NCBI RefSeq assembly: GCF_008123425.1
Contig: NZ_VSSS01000067.1
Coordinates: 62,001 to 126,000 of the forward strand
Source of the DNA: Bradyrhizobium rifense
Lineage (GTDB): Bacteria; Pseudomonadota; Alphaproteobacteria; Rhizobiales; Xanthobacteraceae
Length of the DNA: 64,000 nt
Reading direction: 5' to 3'
In this document: positions 16,870 to 27,116 of the stretch, in pieces
Position numbering within the stretch: position 1 is the first letter of the stretch
Layout of the letters: every line of letters begins with the position of its first letter
Position numbers and translations under genes: made by a program
Notes under the pieces: model-generated
The model's input: the letters and a program-made list of their open reading frames with translations, nothing else
Told to the model about the DNA's origin: nothing
The model's database searches: none

Positions 16870-17910
16870 ATGATCTTTCGCCAGCTCTTCGACAGCGTTT
16901 CGGGCACCTACAGCTACGTCCTTGCCAGCCGCCCCGGCGGCGAGGCGCTGATCCTTGATCCCGTGCTGGAGAAGGTCGACCGCTACTGCCAGCTGCTGCG
17001 CGAGTTGGACCTCAAGCTGGTCAAGGCCGTCGATACCCATCTGCACGCCGATCACGTCACCGGCCTCGGCGAGCTGCGCGACCGCACCCATTGCATGACC
17101 GTGATGGGCGACCAGACCAAGGCGGACGTGGTCGCCATGCGCGTTGCCGACGGCGACAAGGTGACGATCGAGGGCCTCTCGCTCGACGTGATGTACACGC
17201 CGGGCCACACCGATGATTCCTATTCCTATCTGATGGGCGACCGCGTCTTCACCGGCGATACGCTTTTGATCCGCGGCACCGGCCGCACCGATTTCCAGAA
17301 CGGTTCGTCGCGCGCGCAGTACGAGTCGATCTTCAACCGGCTGCTGAAGCTGCCGGATGAGACGATGGTCTTCCCGGCGCACGACTACAAGGGCGACACC
17401 GTCTCCACCATCGGCGAGGAGAAGCGCTACAATCCGCGACTGCAGGTGCGCTCGGTCGACGAATATATCGAGCTGATGGCGAACCTGAAGCTGCCCAATC
17501 CGAAGATGATGGACGTGGCGGTGCCCGCCAACATGCATGTCGGCCTGCACCAGGAGGAGCTGGAGAAAGAGGGCCGCGTGCTCAGCGCGATCGAAGCGAT
17601 CCGTTCGCTCGGCCGGCCGGACATGCTGCTGGTCGATCTGCGCGAGAGCAATGAGCGGATGAAGCACGGCATGCTAGAAGGCGCGCTGCACACGCCCTAT
17701 CCGTCGGTCGAGGAGAGCCTCAAGCCCGGCGGCATGCTGCGCGAGGTCGCCGCCGCGACGGGGCGCCGCGTCGTGTTCTTCTGCGCCTTCGGCGAGCGCT
17801 CGGCGATGGCTGTTGCCGCTGCCAAGGAGGCTGGCCTTTCCAACACCGCCCACATCGCCGGCGGCATCGATGCCTGGAAGAAGGCGGGCGGGCCGGTGCT
17901 GCACGCCTGA
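16870..17910 (+). CDS. Persulfide dioxygenase-rhodanese fusion (ETHE1-like)
   Basis: 346 residues with two domains. Residues about 1-230 are a metallo-beta-lactamase domain of the ETHE1/Blh group: His57-x-His59-x-Asp61-His62, His113, Asp130 and His171, with only the single-iron ligand set used. Residues about 245-346 are a rhodanese domain with active-site loop Cys305-Ala-Phe-Gly-Glu-Arg-Ser and IAGGIDAWKKAGGP. Family knowledge: such fusions oxidise glutathione persulfide to sulfite and transfer sulfane sulfur. No signal peptide, so cytoplasmic. It lies 224 bases after the sox operon on the same strand and would handle persulfide inside the cell, complementing the periplasmic Sox enzymes. Confidence 0.93.
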   Translation: MIFRQLFDSVSGTYSYVLASRPGGEALILDPVLEKVDRYCQLLRELDLKLVKAVDTHLHADHVTGLGELRDRTHCMTVMGDQTKADVVAMRVADGDKVTIEGLSLDVMYTPGHTDDSYSYLMGDRVFTGDTLLIRGTGRTDFQNGSSRAQYESIFNRLLKLPDETMVFPAHDYKGDTVSTIGEEKRYNPRLQVRSVDEYIELMANLKLPNPKMMDVAVPANMHVGLHQEELEKEGRVLSAIEAIRSLGRPDMLLVDLRESNERMKHGMLEGALHTPYPSVEESLKPGGMLREVAAATGRRVVFFCAFGERSAMAVAAAKEAGLSNTAHIAGGIDAWKKAGGPVLHA

Positions 17911-17971
17911 CGTTCATCGTCGCGGGCTTGAGATAAGTCAGGAACCGCAGAGCATTTGCGGGTAGGGTCGG

Positions 17972-18172
17972 ATGACGCATCACCATCCGGAATCAGTCAT
18001 GGCCAAGACCGGGAATACGACCGCCAAGCCGGGCGCGCCGCCGAAGACGAAAACCGCGGACGACAAGGCGAAGAGGCCGAAGCCGCCGCCCGACACCGAC
18101 GACGATGACGAGGACGGCGACATCGCCACGCCGAAGCGCGATCGTTATGGGAACGATGACGAGCCGTTGTGA
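17972..18172 (+). CDS. Small acidic, disordered hypothetical protein
   Basis: 66 residues (57 if the ATG at 17999 is used). It is Lys/Pro-rich, then has a strongly acidic run (DTDDDDEDGD), and ends DRYGNDDEPL. No fold or family is recognised. It is a small low-complexity frame with no convincing ribosome-binding site, lying between the persulfide dioxygenase and an MFS gene on the same strand. It could be a real small protein of a type common in rhizobia or a chance frame. The non-random run of Asp codons argues mildly for it being real. Confidence 0.4.
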   Translation: MTHHHPESVMAKTGNTTAKPGAPPKTKTADDKAKRPKPPPDTDDDDEDGDIATPKRDRYGNDDEPL

Positions 18173-18321
18173 GGAGGTGAAGCTCGCCTCAGTGTGCCTC
18201 GCTGCACCACCGTTCATGCTCACGCCCCCACCCGCACTACCTGCCATGCGCCTGCGTTCATGGACAAATAACCGCCGTCCCCGATAGTTTGCGCGCCTCC
18301 TGAGACTGAATCGGAACTGCA

Positions 18322-19527
18322 ATGGTCGACGTTCTCGCCGCACCGCAACAAGGCAAGGCGGACAGTGCGCTGCGCACGCTGACCGGGATTTCGATCGCGC
18401 ATTGGGTCAGCCATTTCCATCTGCTGGTCCTGCCGATGCTGTTCCCGTTCCTTAAAGGTCAGCTCGGCGTCGGCTATGTCGAGCTCGGCTTCGCGCTGAC
18501 CGTCTCTGCCGTCGTCTCCGGGCTGACGCAGGCGCCGACCGGCTATCTCGTCGACCATTTTGGCGCGCGCAAAATCCTGCTCGGCGGACTGACGCTGGGT
18601 GGGCTCGCGCTGATCATGCTCGGCCTGCATCTGAGCTACACCTCGCTGATCGCCTGCGCCGTGCTGCTCGGCCTCGCCAACAGCGTCTATCATCCCGCGG
18701 ATTACGCGATCCTGGCCGAGCACATGGACGAGGCGCGGATGGGCCGCGCGTTCTCGATCCACACCTTTGCCGGCTATTTTGGCGGCGCCGTTGCGCCGGC
18801 GATCGTCGCGGCACTGATCACATTGTCCGGCGGCGTCGGCGCGCTGATCGCATCAGGCGCGATCGGCGTGCTGGTGGCGCTGCTGCTGGTCGCCATGAAC
18901 ATTCCCGATGCCGGCGCGCACAAGACCAAGCCGGGCAACGCGGACATGCCGAAGCAGGCCGTCATCACGCCGGCGCTGATCACGCTGACCGCGCTGTTCA
19001 TGCTGCTCAGCCTGTCGGTCGCCGGCATCAACAATTTCGGCGTGGTGGCGCTGATGAGCGGCTACGGCGCGACCTACTCCGCCGCCAACGTCGCGCTGAC
19101 CGCGTTCCTCGGCTCCAGCGCCGCGGGTGTGCTCGCGGGCGGCTTCCTCGCCGACCACACCGAGCGCCACGGCTATGTCGCCGCCGCCTGCTTTGCCGTG
19201 AATGCCGCCATCGTGCTGCTGATCGCGCTGGTCACGCTGCCGGGCTGGGCCTTGACCGCGACGATGGCGAGTGCGGGCTTCCTCTCCGGCGTGATCGCGC
19301 CGTCGCGAGATATGCTGGTGCGCAATGCCGCGCCTCCGGGTGCCGCCGGCCGCGCCTTCGGCATCGTCTCCACCGGCTTCAATCTCGGCGGCATCGTCAG
19401 CCCGCTGCTGTTCGGCTGGATCATGGACCAGAGCGCGCCGCATTGGGTGTTCGGGGCCTCCGTGATCTTCATGGTCGCAACCGTCGTGCTGTCGCCGTTC
19501 ACGGAGCGGAAGCAAGCCAAGGCGTAG
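18322..19527 (+). CDS. MFS transporter, fosmidomycin-resistance-like
   Basis: 401 residues, 12 helices. The N-terminal HWVSHFHLLVLPMLFPFLKG and GYLVDHFGARKIL match the Fsr (fosmidomycin resistance) group of MFS proteins, as does YHPADYAILAEHM. Loop 8-9 has LADHTERHGY. The export role is a guess from this resemblance. It converges on another MFS gene, with a hairpin between them. Confidence 0.88.
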   Translation: MVDVLAAPQQGKADSALRTLTGISIAHWVSHFHLLVLPMLFPFLKGQLGVGYVELGFALTVSAVVSGLTQAPTGYLVDHFGARKILLGGLTLGGLALIMLGLHLSYTSLIACAVLLGLANSVYHPADYAILAEHMDEARMGRAFSIHTFAGYFGGAVAPAIVAALITLSGGVGALIASGAIGVLVALLLVAMNIPDAGAHKTKPGNADMPKQAVITPALITLTALFMLLSLSVAGINNFGVVALMSGYGATYSAANVALTAFLGSSAAGVLAGGFLADHTERHGYVAAACFAVNAAIVLLIALVTLPGWALTATMASAGFLSGVIAPSRDMLVRNAAPPGAAGRAFGIVSTGFNLGGIVSPLLFGWIMDQSAPHWVFGASVIFMVATVVLSPFTERKQAKA

Positions 19528-19539
19528 CTACAAATTCGA

Positions 19540-19587
19540 CTGTCGTCCCGGCCTAGAGCGCAATTGGGCACGGGGCCGGGGCGACAG
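19540..19587. terminator. Hairpin between convergent MFS genes
   Basis: Arms CTGTCGTCCCGGCC (19540-19553) and GGCCGGGGCGACAG (19574-19587) pair with one G-U. The loop contains GCGCAATTG, as in the related element at 16667-16711. Probably a bidirectional terminator formed by a member of a dispersed repeat family. Confidence 0.6.
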
Positions 19588-19611
19588 TGTTCGTTGCGCT
19601 GGCACCGCCCC

Positions 19612-20961
19612 CTACGTCGGCGACACCGCGCCCTTCAGCTCGGCTTCCCGAGGCGCTGGACCACGCGTCAGCCGCGCCTTTTCCGTGTTCGGCCAGAGCA
19701 GCAGCAGGCCGAGCAGGCCGGAGCCAATCATGATCACGGCGTTGATGGTGAAGCCGGTCATGTAGCCGTCGACTATGCTGCCGGAGCGCTGGATCACGGT
19801 GCCCATCACGTTCGGCGCAATGATGCCCGAGAGTGTGTAGAGCGCGCCGTAGATCGCGAGGATGGCGCCGCGCTGCGATGCCGGGGTGAATTCACCGAGC
19901 ATCGGCGGGCAGACGACATAGATCGCGCCGCAGAGCCCAGGGCCGACCACGAGCATCACGATCTTCAGCCCTACGCCCGGGACGTACGGCATCGTTGCCA
20001 GGATCAGGCCGCCGATGATCAGCGGCACCGAGCCGAGCACGCCGCGGGAGATTCGGGTGGTGTAGCCGCGCGCCATCATCACCTGCGAGATCCAGCCGGT
20101 CAGGATCACGATGGTGGCGCCGAACACCCAGGGCAGGATCGAGATCCAGCCGGCGTCCGATTGCGAGAAGCCGAGCCCCTTGACGATGAAGGACGTGAAC
20201 CAGGTGAGCCCGAGCGACAGCGCCCAATAGGCGCCGAAGGTCGCGGCCACGCAGCCGAGGAAGGTGCGCGAGGTGAGTAGCTGAACGTAGGGAATTTTCG
20301 TCTCTGTGGCCGCGAGGACCCGGGTGTTTTCGAGCGGGCCTTCCTTGCCGAAGATGAGCCAGGCGCAAACCCAGATCAGGCCGACCACGCCGAGCGCACC
20401 GAACGCATAGTGCCAGGAATGGTTGACGATGATCCAGTTCAGCATCGGCACTGCGAGGATGACGCCGAAAGCCGAACCCTGTGACAGGATCGCGGTCGGT
20501 AGCGTGCGCTTCTCGTCGGGGAACCATTTGTAGACGGCGTGCATCGCCACGGAAGCGGCCGGACCTTCGCCGGCGCCAAGCACGATGCGGCAGATCAGCA
20601 GAGTGGTGAAGGAGACGGTGCCGACCATCGGAAACTGCGCCAGCGCCCAGATCACCGCGAGCGTCAGCAGCACCCAGCGCGTCGCCACCTTGTTGACGAT
20701 GAAGCCGACCACGATGGCCGAGATTGAAAACAGGAAGAAGAACGACGAGCCCAGCAGGCCGAACTGCTCCGGCTCGAGCTTCAAATCGGTCATGATCGGA
20801 ACGCCGGCGAGACCGACGACGATCTTGTCGGCGAAGTTCACCAGCATGAAGAGAAAGAGAAGAAAAGTAACGGTCCAGGCGCCCTTCGGCGTTTCCTTCG
20901 TGGTCCCTTGGGACACCCCTGCCGTCCTGCCCGCCGTAGTGGGCGTTCCCTGAGCGCTCAT
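19612..20961 (-). CDS. MFS transporter, anion:cation symporter (ACS)-like
   Basis: 449 residues from the ATG at 20961. GGGGAGA lies just upstream (5 bases), while a second ATG 3 bases earlier would be too close to it. Twelve helices, with NFADKIVVGLAGVPIMTDL in helix 1 and LGAGEGPAASVAMHAVYKWFP in helix 4-5, both typical of the ACS subfamily that imports aromatic and sugar acids. The hydrophilic N-terminal tail (about 35 residues, Thr/Gly-rich) is longer than usual. It is divergent from the ABC gene at 21064. Confidence 0.9.
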   Translation of the reverse strand: MSAQGTPTTAGRTAGVSQGTTKETPKGAWTVTFLLFLFMLVNFADKIVVGLAGVPIMTDLKLEPEQFGLLGSSFFFLFSISAIVVGFIVNKVATRWVLLTLAVIWALAQFPMVGTVSFTTLLICRIVLGAGEGPAASVAMHAVYKWFPDEKRTLPTAILSQGSAFGVILAVPMLNWIIVNHSWHYAFGALGVVGLIWVCAWLIFGKEGPLENTRVLAATETKIPYVQLLTSRTFLGCVAATFGAYWALSLGLTWFTSFIVKGLGFSQSDAGWISILPWVFGATIVILTGWISQVMMARGYTTRISRGVLGSVPLIIGGLILATMPYVPGVGLKIVMLVVGPGLCGAIYVVCPPMLGEFTPASQRGAILAIYGALYTLSGIIAPNVMGTVIQRSGSIVDGYMTGFTINAVIMIGSGLLGLLLLWPNTEKARLTRGPAPREAELKGAVSPT

Positions 20962-21063
20962 CATTCTCCCCGTATGTCTTTTTGTCGGTACTTTTGATTT
21001 GACCGTCTTGCGAGCTAACAACGGCTTGAACGGCAACGCAACCCCGGCATTTCCACGGCAGGT

Positions 21064-21755
<692 letters not shown>

Positions 21756-21759
<4 letters not shown>

Positions 21760-24218
21760 GGCGCGCGCTGTGGGTGCTCGCCGTGCTGCTCAGTCATTGG
21801 CGACGGCACAGGATGCAGTTCGCCACGCTTCTGATCGGATTGATCGCCGCGACCGCGCTGTGGAGCGGTGTGCAGGCGATCAACCAGCAGGCCCGCAGCG
21901 CCTATGACCGTGCGGCAGCGACCTTTGGCGGTGTCCGCACGGCCATGCTGGTCGCGCCCAATACGGCGACCTTCCCGCAAGAGCTGTTCATAAAACTCCG
22001 CCGCGCGGGCTGGCCGGTGTCGCCGGTGCTGGAAGGCCGGGTTCAAATCAATGGACGCTCGATGCGACTGCTCGGCATCGAGCCGGTGACGCTTCCAGCT
22101 GACGTCGGCAACGCGCCGCGCCTCGGAGCGGCCGATCTCAGCAGCTTTGTTGCCGCGCCCGGCCAGACGCTGGTCGCGCAGGAGACGCTGGGCGATTTGC
22201 ACGAGCAGGACGGCGCTACGCCGTCGATCAGCAGCGGTGCAAAGCTGCCGCCGCTGCATGTGCTGCCGCAGCTCGTGCCTGAGGTGTTGGTGGTCGATAT
22301 CGGCGTGGCGCAGCGGCTCCTTAACAAGCCAGATCAGCTGTCGCGCCTGCTGATCGGCAAGGCAAAGGGCAAGCCTGCACCGCTGCAGAGCGTCGTCGGC
22401 GATCAGCTACAGCGGGTCGAGCCGACCGCCGAGACCGAGCTGGAGCGGCTGACCGACAGCTTTCATCTCAACCTCACCGCCTTCGGCCTGCTGTCGTTCT
22501 TCGTCGGCCTCTTCATCGTCAATTCCGCCGTCAGCCTCGCCTTCGAGCAGCGGCTGCCGATGCTGCGAACCTTGCGGGCCTGCGGCGCCTCGGCGCGGCT
22601 GGTCAATACGGTGCTGGTGATCGAGCTGGTGGCGCTGGCGCTGGTCGCGGGCTTGATCGGGCTCGTTTGCGGTTACGTCATCGCCGCGGCGCTGCTGCCT
22701 GATGTCGCAGCGTCGCTGCGCGGGCTCTATGGCGCGCAAATTCCGGGGCAGCTCACGCTCCGGCCTGAATGGTGGCTCGCCGGGATCGGCATCAGCGTCG
22801 CCGGCGCGATCGTGGCGGCTGCGACCAGCCTGATCAAGGCGATCAGGATGCCGGTGCTGGCGACCGCGCAGCCGTACGCCTGGCAGCAGCGGCAGCGCCG
22901 CTGGCTGATGCTGCAAAGTCTTGCTGCCTGCGCCGTATTCGCGGTCGCACTGCTGCTGCTCCAATACGGGCAATCGCTGATCGCGGGCTTTGGCCTGCTA
23001 GCGGCGCTGATACTCGGCGCAGCACTGATCCTGCCGGCCTTCCTCGATATCCTCCTGCTCGCCGGCCAGCGTTTTGCGCGCGGCCCGCTGGCGCTGTGGT
23101 TCTGGGCCGACAGCCGGCAGCAGCTTTCGGGATTATCGCTGGCGCTGATGGCGCTGCTGCTCGCGCTGGCCGTCAATGTCGGGGTGTCCACGATGGTGGA
23201 AACGTTCAGCCGCACTTTTATCGGCTGGCTCGACGGACGGCTCGCCGCCGACGTCTACATCAGCGCGTCCGATAATGCGCAAGGCGTCGCGATCCGCAAT
23301 TGGCTGAAGGAGCGCAGTGAGGTTCAGGCCATCCTGTCGGGCGGCCGCGCAGAGACGCAAGTCCAGGGACAGCCGGTGGAATTGCTCGGCCTGCCCGATC
23401 ACGCGCTCTATCGCGAGCGCTGGCCGCTCTTGGAAACCGCGCCGCGCGCCTGGACCCAGCTGGTGCCGGGCAATGCCGCCTTCATCAGCGAGCAGCTGAG
23501 CCGTCGCCTCAACGTCCGCGTCGGCGATGTGATCGAGGTGCCGGCGCCGGGCGGGACCTGGGAGCTCGACATCGTCGGCATCTATGCCGATTACGGCAAC
23601 CCCAAGGGACAGCTCGCGGTGAACGTCGCGGCGCTGATCCGACAGTTTCCGCAAACGCCGCAGACAAGGATCGGGCTCATCGTCCCGCGCGACAAAATTC
23701 CGGGATTGATCGCGGCATTGCAGAAGCAGTTTTCACTCGATGATCGCAGCGTCGCCGATCAGGCGACCGTAAAGGCGGAGTCAATCCGCATCTTCAATCG
23801 CACCTTTGCGGTGACCTCGGCGCTGAATGCCTTTACGCTCGGCGTCGCCGGCATCGCGCTGTTGACCAGCCTGCTGACGCTGGCGAATTCGCGGCTGCCG
23901 CAGCTCGCGCCGCTCTGGGCGATCGGCATCACGCGGCCGCGCCTTGCGGCGATCGAGCTAACCAAGACGCTGTCGGTTGCACTGTTCACATCGCTGCTGG
24001 CGGTGCCGCTCGGGCTGCTGGTAGCGTGGTGCCTGATCGCGATCGTCAACGTGAAGGCGTTCGGCTGGCGGCTGCCGTTCCATGTATTTCCACTGCAACT
24101 GGTCGAGCTGGTCGCCGTCGCGCTGATCGCCTCGCTGCTGGCGGCGCTGCTGCCGATGATCCGGCTGGCGCGGATGCAGCCGGCAAGCCTCGTCAAGGTG
24201 TTTGCCAATGAGCGCTGA
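21756..24218 (+). CDS. ABC transporter permease, double FtsX-domain
   Basis: 820 residues. One N-terminal membrane segment is followed by a large periplasmic domain, then a block of three to four segments (about 240-440), a second periplasmic domain (about 475-660) and a final FtsX block (about 690-815). It looks like two AttF/AttG-type halves joined in a single chain. The closing segment PMIRLARMQPASLVKVFANE is the usual end of the FtsX fold. The ATPase is encoded immediately upstream and the AttH-like protein overlaps its end, so the three form one transport unit. Confidence 0.9.
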
Positions 24219-25290
24219 CAGACTCTCGCGTCGCGCCTTTGCCGGCGGCATCGCCGCACTCACCCTCGCACGCCGCGCACGTGCGCAGGGCTATGCCGGG
24301 CTCGGCGAGACCGCCGACGGCTTTGCGAAGGTGACGCCAGGAAAGACGTTCAGCTTCCCCGCCGATCACGGGCCACATCCGGCGTTCCGCATCGAGTGGT
24401 GGTATCTCACCGCAAACCTCGTCGACAGCAATGGCGCTGCTTGCGGGCTGCAATGGACGCTGTTTCGCCAGGCCGCCAAGCCGGGACCGCAAGCCGAGGG
24501 CTGGGCCAATCAGCAGATCTGGATGGCGCATGCCGCGGTGACGCGCGCCGACACCCACCGTTTCAATGAGCTGTTTTCGCGCGGCGGTATCGGGCAGGCC
24601 AACGTCGAGGCCAAACCGTTCGCGGCGTGGATCGACGATTGGGAGATGAAGGGTTCTGGGCGCACGGATGATCGCACTCTGTCACCCGTGATGCTGAAGG
24701 CATCCGGAACCGATTTCAGCTACGCGCTGACCCTTGAGGCCGATCGGCCGGTCGTCTTGCAGGGCGACGGCGGTTACAGCCGCAAGTCCGAGCGCGGACA
24801 AGCATCCTACTATTACAGCCAGCCGTTCTACCGCGCACGCGGCACGCTCACCATCGACGACAAACCGATCGATGTGTCCGGCCAGGCCTGGATGGACCGG
24901 GAATGGAGCAGCCAGCCGCTCGATACCGACCAGACCGGCTGGGACTGGCTGTCGCTGCATCTTGCCTCCGGCGATAAGCTGATGCTGTACCGGCTACGCC
25001 AGAAGGACGGTAAGGATTATCCGTTCGGCAACTGGATCAGCGCCAATGGCGAGACGCAGATGATTGCGGGTAGCGACATCCACATGAGTCCGAAGGCGAC
25101 AGCGGACGTGGCGGGCCGCAAGCTGCCGGTGGAATGGCAGATCGCGATCCCGTCCCGCGCGTTCTCGATTGCCTGCAAGCCGCTCAATCCAAAGGCATGG
25201 ATGGGGACCGGCTTTTCTTACTGGGAGGGACCGATCAGCTTTGCCGGCACGCATGATGGCGTTGGCTATCTCGAGCTGACCGGCTATTGA
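24208..25290 (+). CDS. AttH/CrtC-like secreted lipocalin-type protein
   Basis: 360 residues. The start at 24208 overlaps the permease end by 11 bases and is preceded by AAGGTG. An N-terminal Tat-like signal (RLSRRAFAGGIAALTLARR) precedes the mature domain from about residue 30. The family landmarks are HPAFRIEWWYLTANL and, later, QAWMDREWSSQPL and GWDWLSLHL. These are the two-domain lipocalin-like proteins related to hydroxyneurosporene hydratase (CrtC) and to AttH. Its constant partnership with an FtsX-type ABC system suggests a periplasmic enzyme or carrier for a lipid-like substrate; the substrate is unknown. Confidence 0.88.
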   Translation: MSADRLSRRAFAGGIAALTLARRARAQGYAGLGETADGFAKVTPGKTFSFPADHGPHPAFRIEWWYLTANLVDSNGAACGLQWTLFRQAAKPGPQAEGWANQQIWMAHAAVTRADTHRFNELFSRGGIGQANVEAKPFAAWIDDWEMKGSGRTDDRTLSPVMLKASGTDFSYALTLEADRPVVLQGDGGYSRKSERGQASYYYSQPFYRARGTLTIDDKPIDVSGQAWMDREWSSQPLDTDQTGWDWLSLHLASGDKLMLYRLRQKDGKDYPFGNWISANGETQMIAGSDIHMSPKATADVAGRKLPVEWQIAIPSRAFSIACKPLNPKAWMGTGFSYWEGPISFAGTHDGVGYLELTGY

Positions 25291-25316
25291 GCTGCATCTG
25301 ATTGCCGGAGGCTTCA

Positions 25317-25703
25317 ATGTACCACCTGACTGCGCTCGTCACGCTGCTCGCTGTTCTGTTTTTCTTCTTCACGTGCATGAATGTCTCGCGGTCGCGAACC
25401 AAGACTGGCATCAAGGTGCCGGCGATGTCAGGCCATCCGGATTTCGAGCGCGCCTTCCGCATCCAGATGAACACGCTGGAATGGATGCCGATCTTCCTGC
25501 CGTCGCTCTGGCTGTTCGCGATCTATATCAGTGACCCGATCGCGGCCGGCATTGGCGCGGTCTGGATCATCGGCCGCATCGTCTATTTCATCGGCTATTC
25601 GCAGGCTGCCGCCAAGCGCGGCCCGGGCTTTGCGATCCAGGGCATCGCCGCCATCGCGCTGTGGGCTGGGGCGCTGGGCGCGGTGGTGTTAAGGTTGGTG
25701 TGA
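25317..25703 (+). CDS. MAPEG family integral membrane protein
   Basis: 128 residues with four membrane segments. The start follows GGAGG. The MAPEG pattern is clear: RTKTGIKVP, then FERAFRIQMNTLEWMPIFLPSLW with the conserved Arg-x-x-x-Asn and Glu. Relatives are glutathione-dependent membrane enzymes, and bacterial members are mostly uncharacterised. It lies 26 bases after the AttH-like gene and may be the fourth gene of that operon. Confidence 0.92.
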   Translation: MYHLTALVTLLAVLFFFFTCMNVSRSRTKTGIKVPAMSGHPDFERAFRIQMNTLEWMPIFLPSLWLFAIYISDPIAAGIGAVWIIGRIVYFIGYSQAAAKRGPGFAIQGIAAIALWAGALGAVVLRLV

Positions 25704-25726
25704 GGCGACACACCGCTACAACGCAA

Positions 25727-25750
25727 AATGCCGCGCGTTAGCGCGGCATT
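25727..25750. terminator. Bidirectional intrinsic terminator
   Basis: Perfect 10-bp stem AATGCCGCGC / GCGCGGCATT with loop GTTA. On the minus strand the stem is followed by TTTTGCG, so it fits termination of the binding-protein gene at 25771, and it also stands 3' of the MAPEG gene on the plus strand. Confidence 0.8.
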
Positions 25751-25770
25751 CGCATTCAGTAATGACGGCC

Positions 25771-26961
25771 TTACTTCGTCAGCGGGCAGCCGCTTTCCTT
25801 GGCGGTGAAGAACGCCTTGTCGCCGGGGACGGTCGCGAGTTCCTTGTAGTAATCCCACGGCTTCTTCGACTCGGATGGCTTCTTGACCTCGAACAGATAC
25901 ATGTCGTGGACCATGCGGCCGTTCTCGAGCACCTTGCCCTTGGCGAAGGCGTCGTCGACCGGCAGCTCCTTCAGCTTCTTGGCGACCGCCTCAGAGTCCT
26001 TGGTGCCGGCGGCCTTCACCGCCTTGAGATAGCTTAGCGTCGCCGAATAGGTGCCGGCGTGGATCATGCTCGGCATCCGGTTAGTGCGCTTGAAAAAGCG
26101 CTCGGCGAAGGCGCGCGTGGTGTCGTCATGGTCCCAATAGAAGCCCTCTGTCAGCACCAGGCCCTGCGCCGCCTGCAAGCCGAGACCGTTCACCTCGGCG
26201 AGCGTCATCAGCAGGCCGGCGAGCTTCTGGCCGCCCTGGACGATGCCGAATTCAGCCGCCTGCTTGATCGAGTTGGTGGTGTCCTGGCCGGCATTGGCGA
26301 GGCCGACGATCTTCGCCTTCGAGCTCTGCGCCTGCAGCAGAAAGGAGGAGAAGTCGGACGAGTTGAGGGGCACGCGGACCGAGCCCAGCACCTTGCCGCC
26401 ATTGGCGGTGACGATCTCGCTGGTGTCCTTTTCCAGCGCATAGCCGAAGGCGTAGTCCGCGGTGAGGAAGAACCAGCTGTCGCCGCCCGCCTTGGTCAGC
26501 GCGCCGCCGGTGCCGACCGCGAGCGCGTGGGTGTCGAACGCCCAGTGGAAGCCATAGGGCGAGCACGCAGAACCGGTGATGCTCGAGGTCGCCGCACCGA
26601 CCACGATGTCGATCTTCTTCTTTTCCTTCGACAGGTCCTGCACGGCGAGCGCCACCGACGACGTCGTCAGCTCGGTGATCATGTCGACATTGTCGGCGTC
26701 ATACCAACGCCGCGCGATGGAGGTGGCGAGATCGGGCTTGTTCTGGTGATCGGCGGTGATCATCTCGACCTTGTGGCCGAGTACCTCGCCGCCAAAATCC
26801 TCGATCGCCATCTTGGCGGCTTCGACCGAATATTTTCCGCCGTAATCGGCATAGACGCCGGACTGATCGTTCAGGATGCCGATCTTGACGCCCTGCGCGG
26901 AGGCCGGCGCGGCCAGCAACAGAGCCGACGTTGCGACAGCGGCCAAAAGTGTTGATTTCAT
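25771..26961 (-). CDS. Branched-chain amino acid-type ABC substrate-binding protein
   Basis: 396 residues with a Sec signal (about 1-22, ending ASAQG). The mature chain is a Peripla_BP_6 fold: VKIGILNDQSGVYADYGGKY at the N-terminus and VGLANAGQDTTNSIKQAAEFG in the middle. Members bind amino acids, amides or aromatic acids. No liv permease or ATPase genes are nearby, so it is an orphan, like the Liv-type protein at 51991. A GGGAG ribosome-binding site precedes the ATG. Confidence 0.92.
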   Translation of the reverse strand: MKSTLLAAVATSALLLAAPASAQGVKIGILNDQSGVYADYGGKYSVEAAKMAIEDFGGEVLGHKVEMITADHQNKPDLATSIARRWYDADNVDMITELTTSSVALAVQDLSKEKKKIDIVVGAATSSITGSACSPYGFHWAFDTHALAVGTGGALTKAGGDSWFFLTADYAFGYALEKDTSEIVTANGGKVLGSVRVPLNSSDFSSFLLQAQSSKAKIVGLANAGQDTTNSIKQAAEFGIVQGGQKLAGLLMTLAEVNGLGLQAAQGLVLTEGFYWDHDDTTRAFAERFFKRTNRMPSMIHAGTYSATLSYLKAVKAAGTKDSEAVAKKLKELPVDDAFAKGKVLENGRMVHDMYLFEVKKPSESKKPWDYYKELATVPGDKAFFTAKESGCPLTK

Positions 26962-27079
26962 CTGTTAGCTCCCAGCAGTGTTCTGTTTTGAAATCGCGCG
27001 GATACTAGTGAAGAACGGCGCGCGTGCCCATCGCTTTTGCGTAGGCCGTTAGTATGGTGAGCAGCATTTGATGAGATGG

Positions 27080-27107
27080 CGTCGTCCTGGCCAAAGCCAG
27101 GACGACG
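27080..27107. terminator. Hairpin 3' of the RND pump genes
   Basis: Perfect 12-bp stem CGTCGTCCTGGC / GCCAGGACGACG with loop CAAA, 9 bases past the stop of the RND permease on the minus strand. No long T-run. It shares the GTCGTCC core with the elements at 16667 and 19540. Confidence 0.6.
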
Positions 27108-27116
27108 TGGGAGCAA

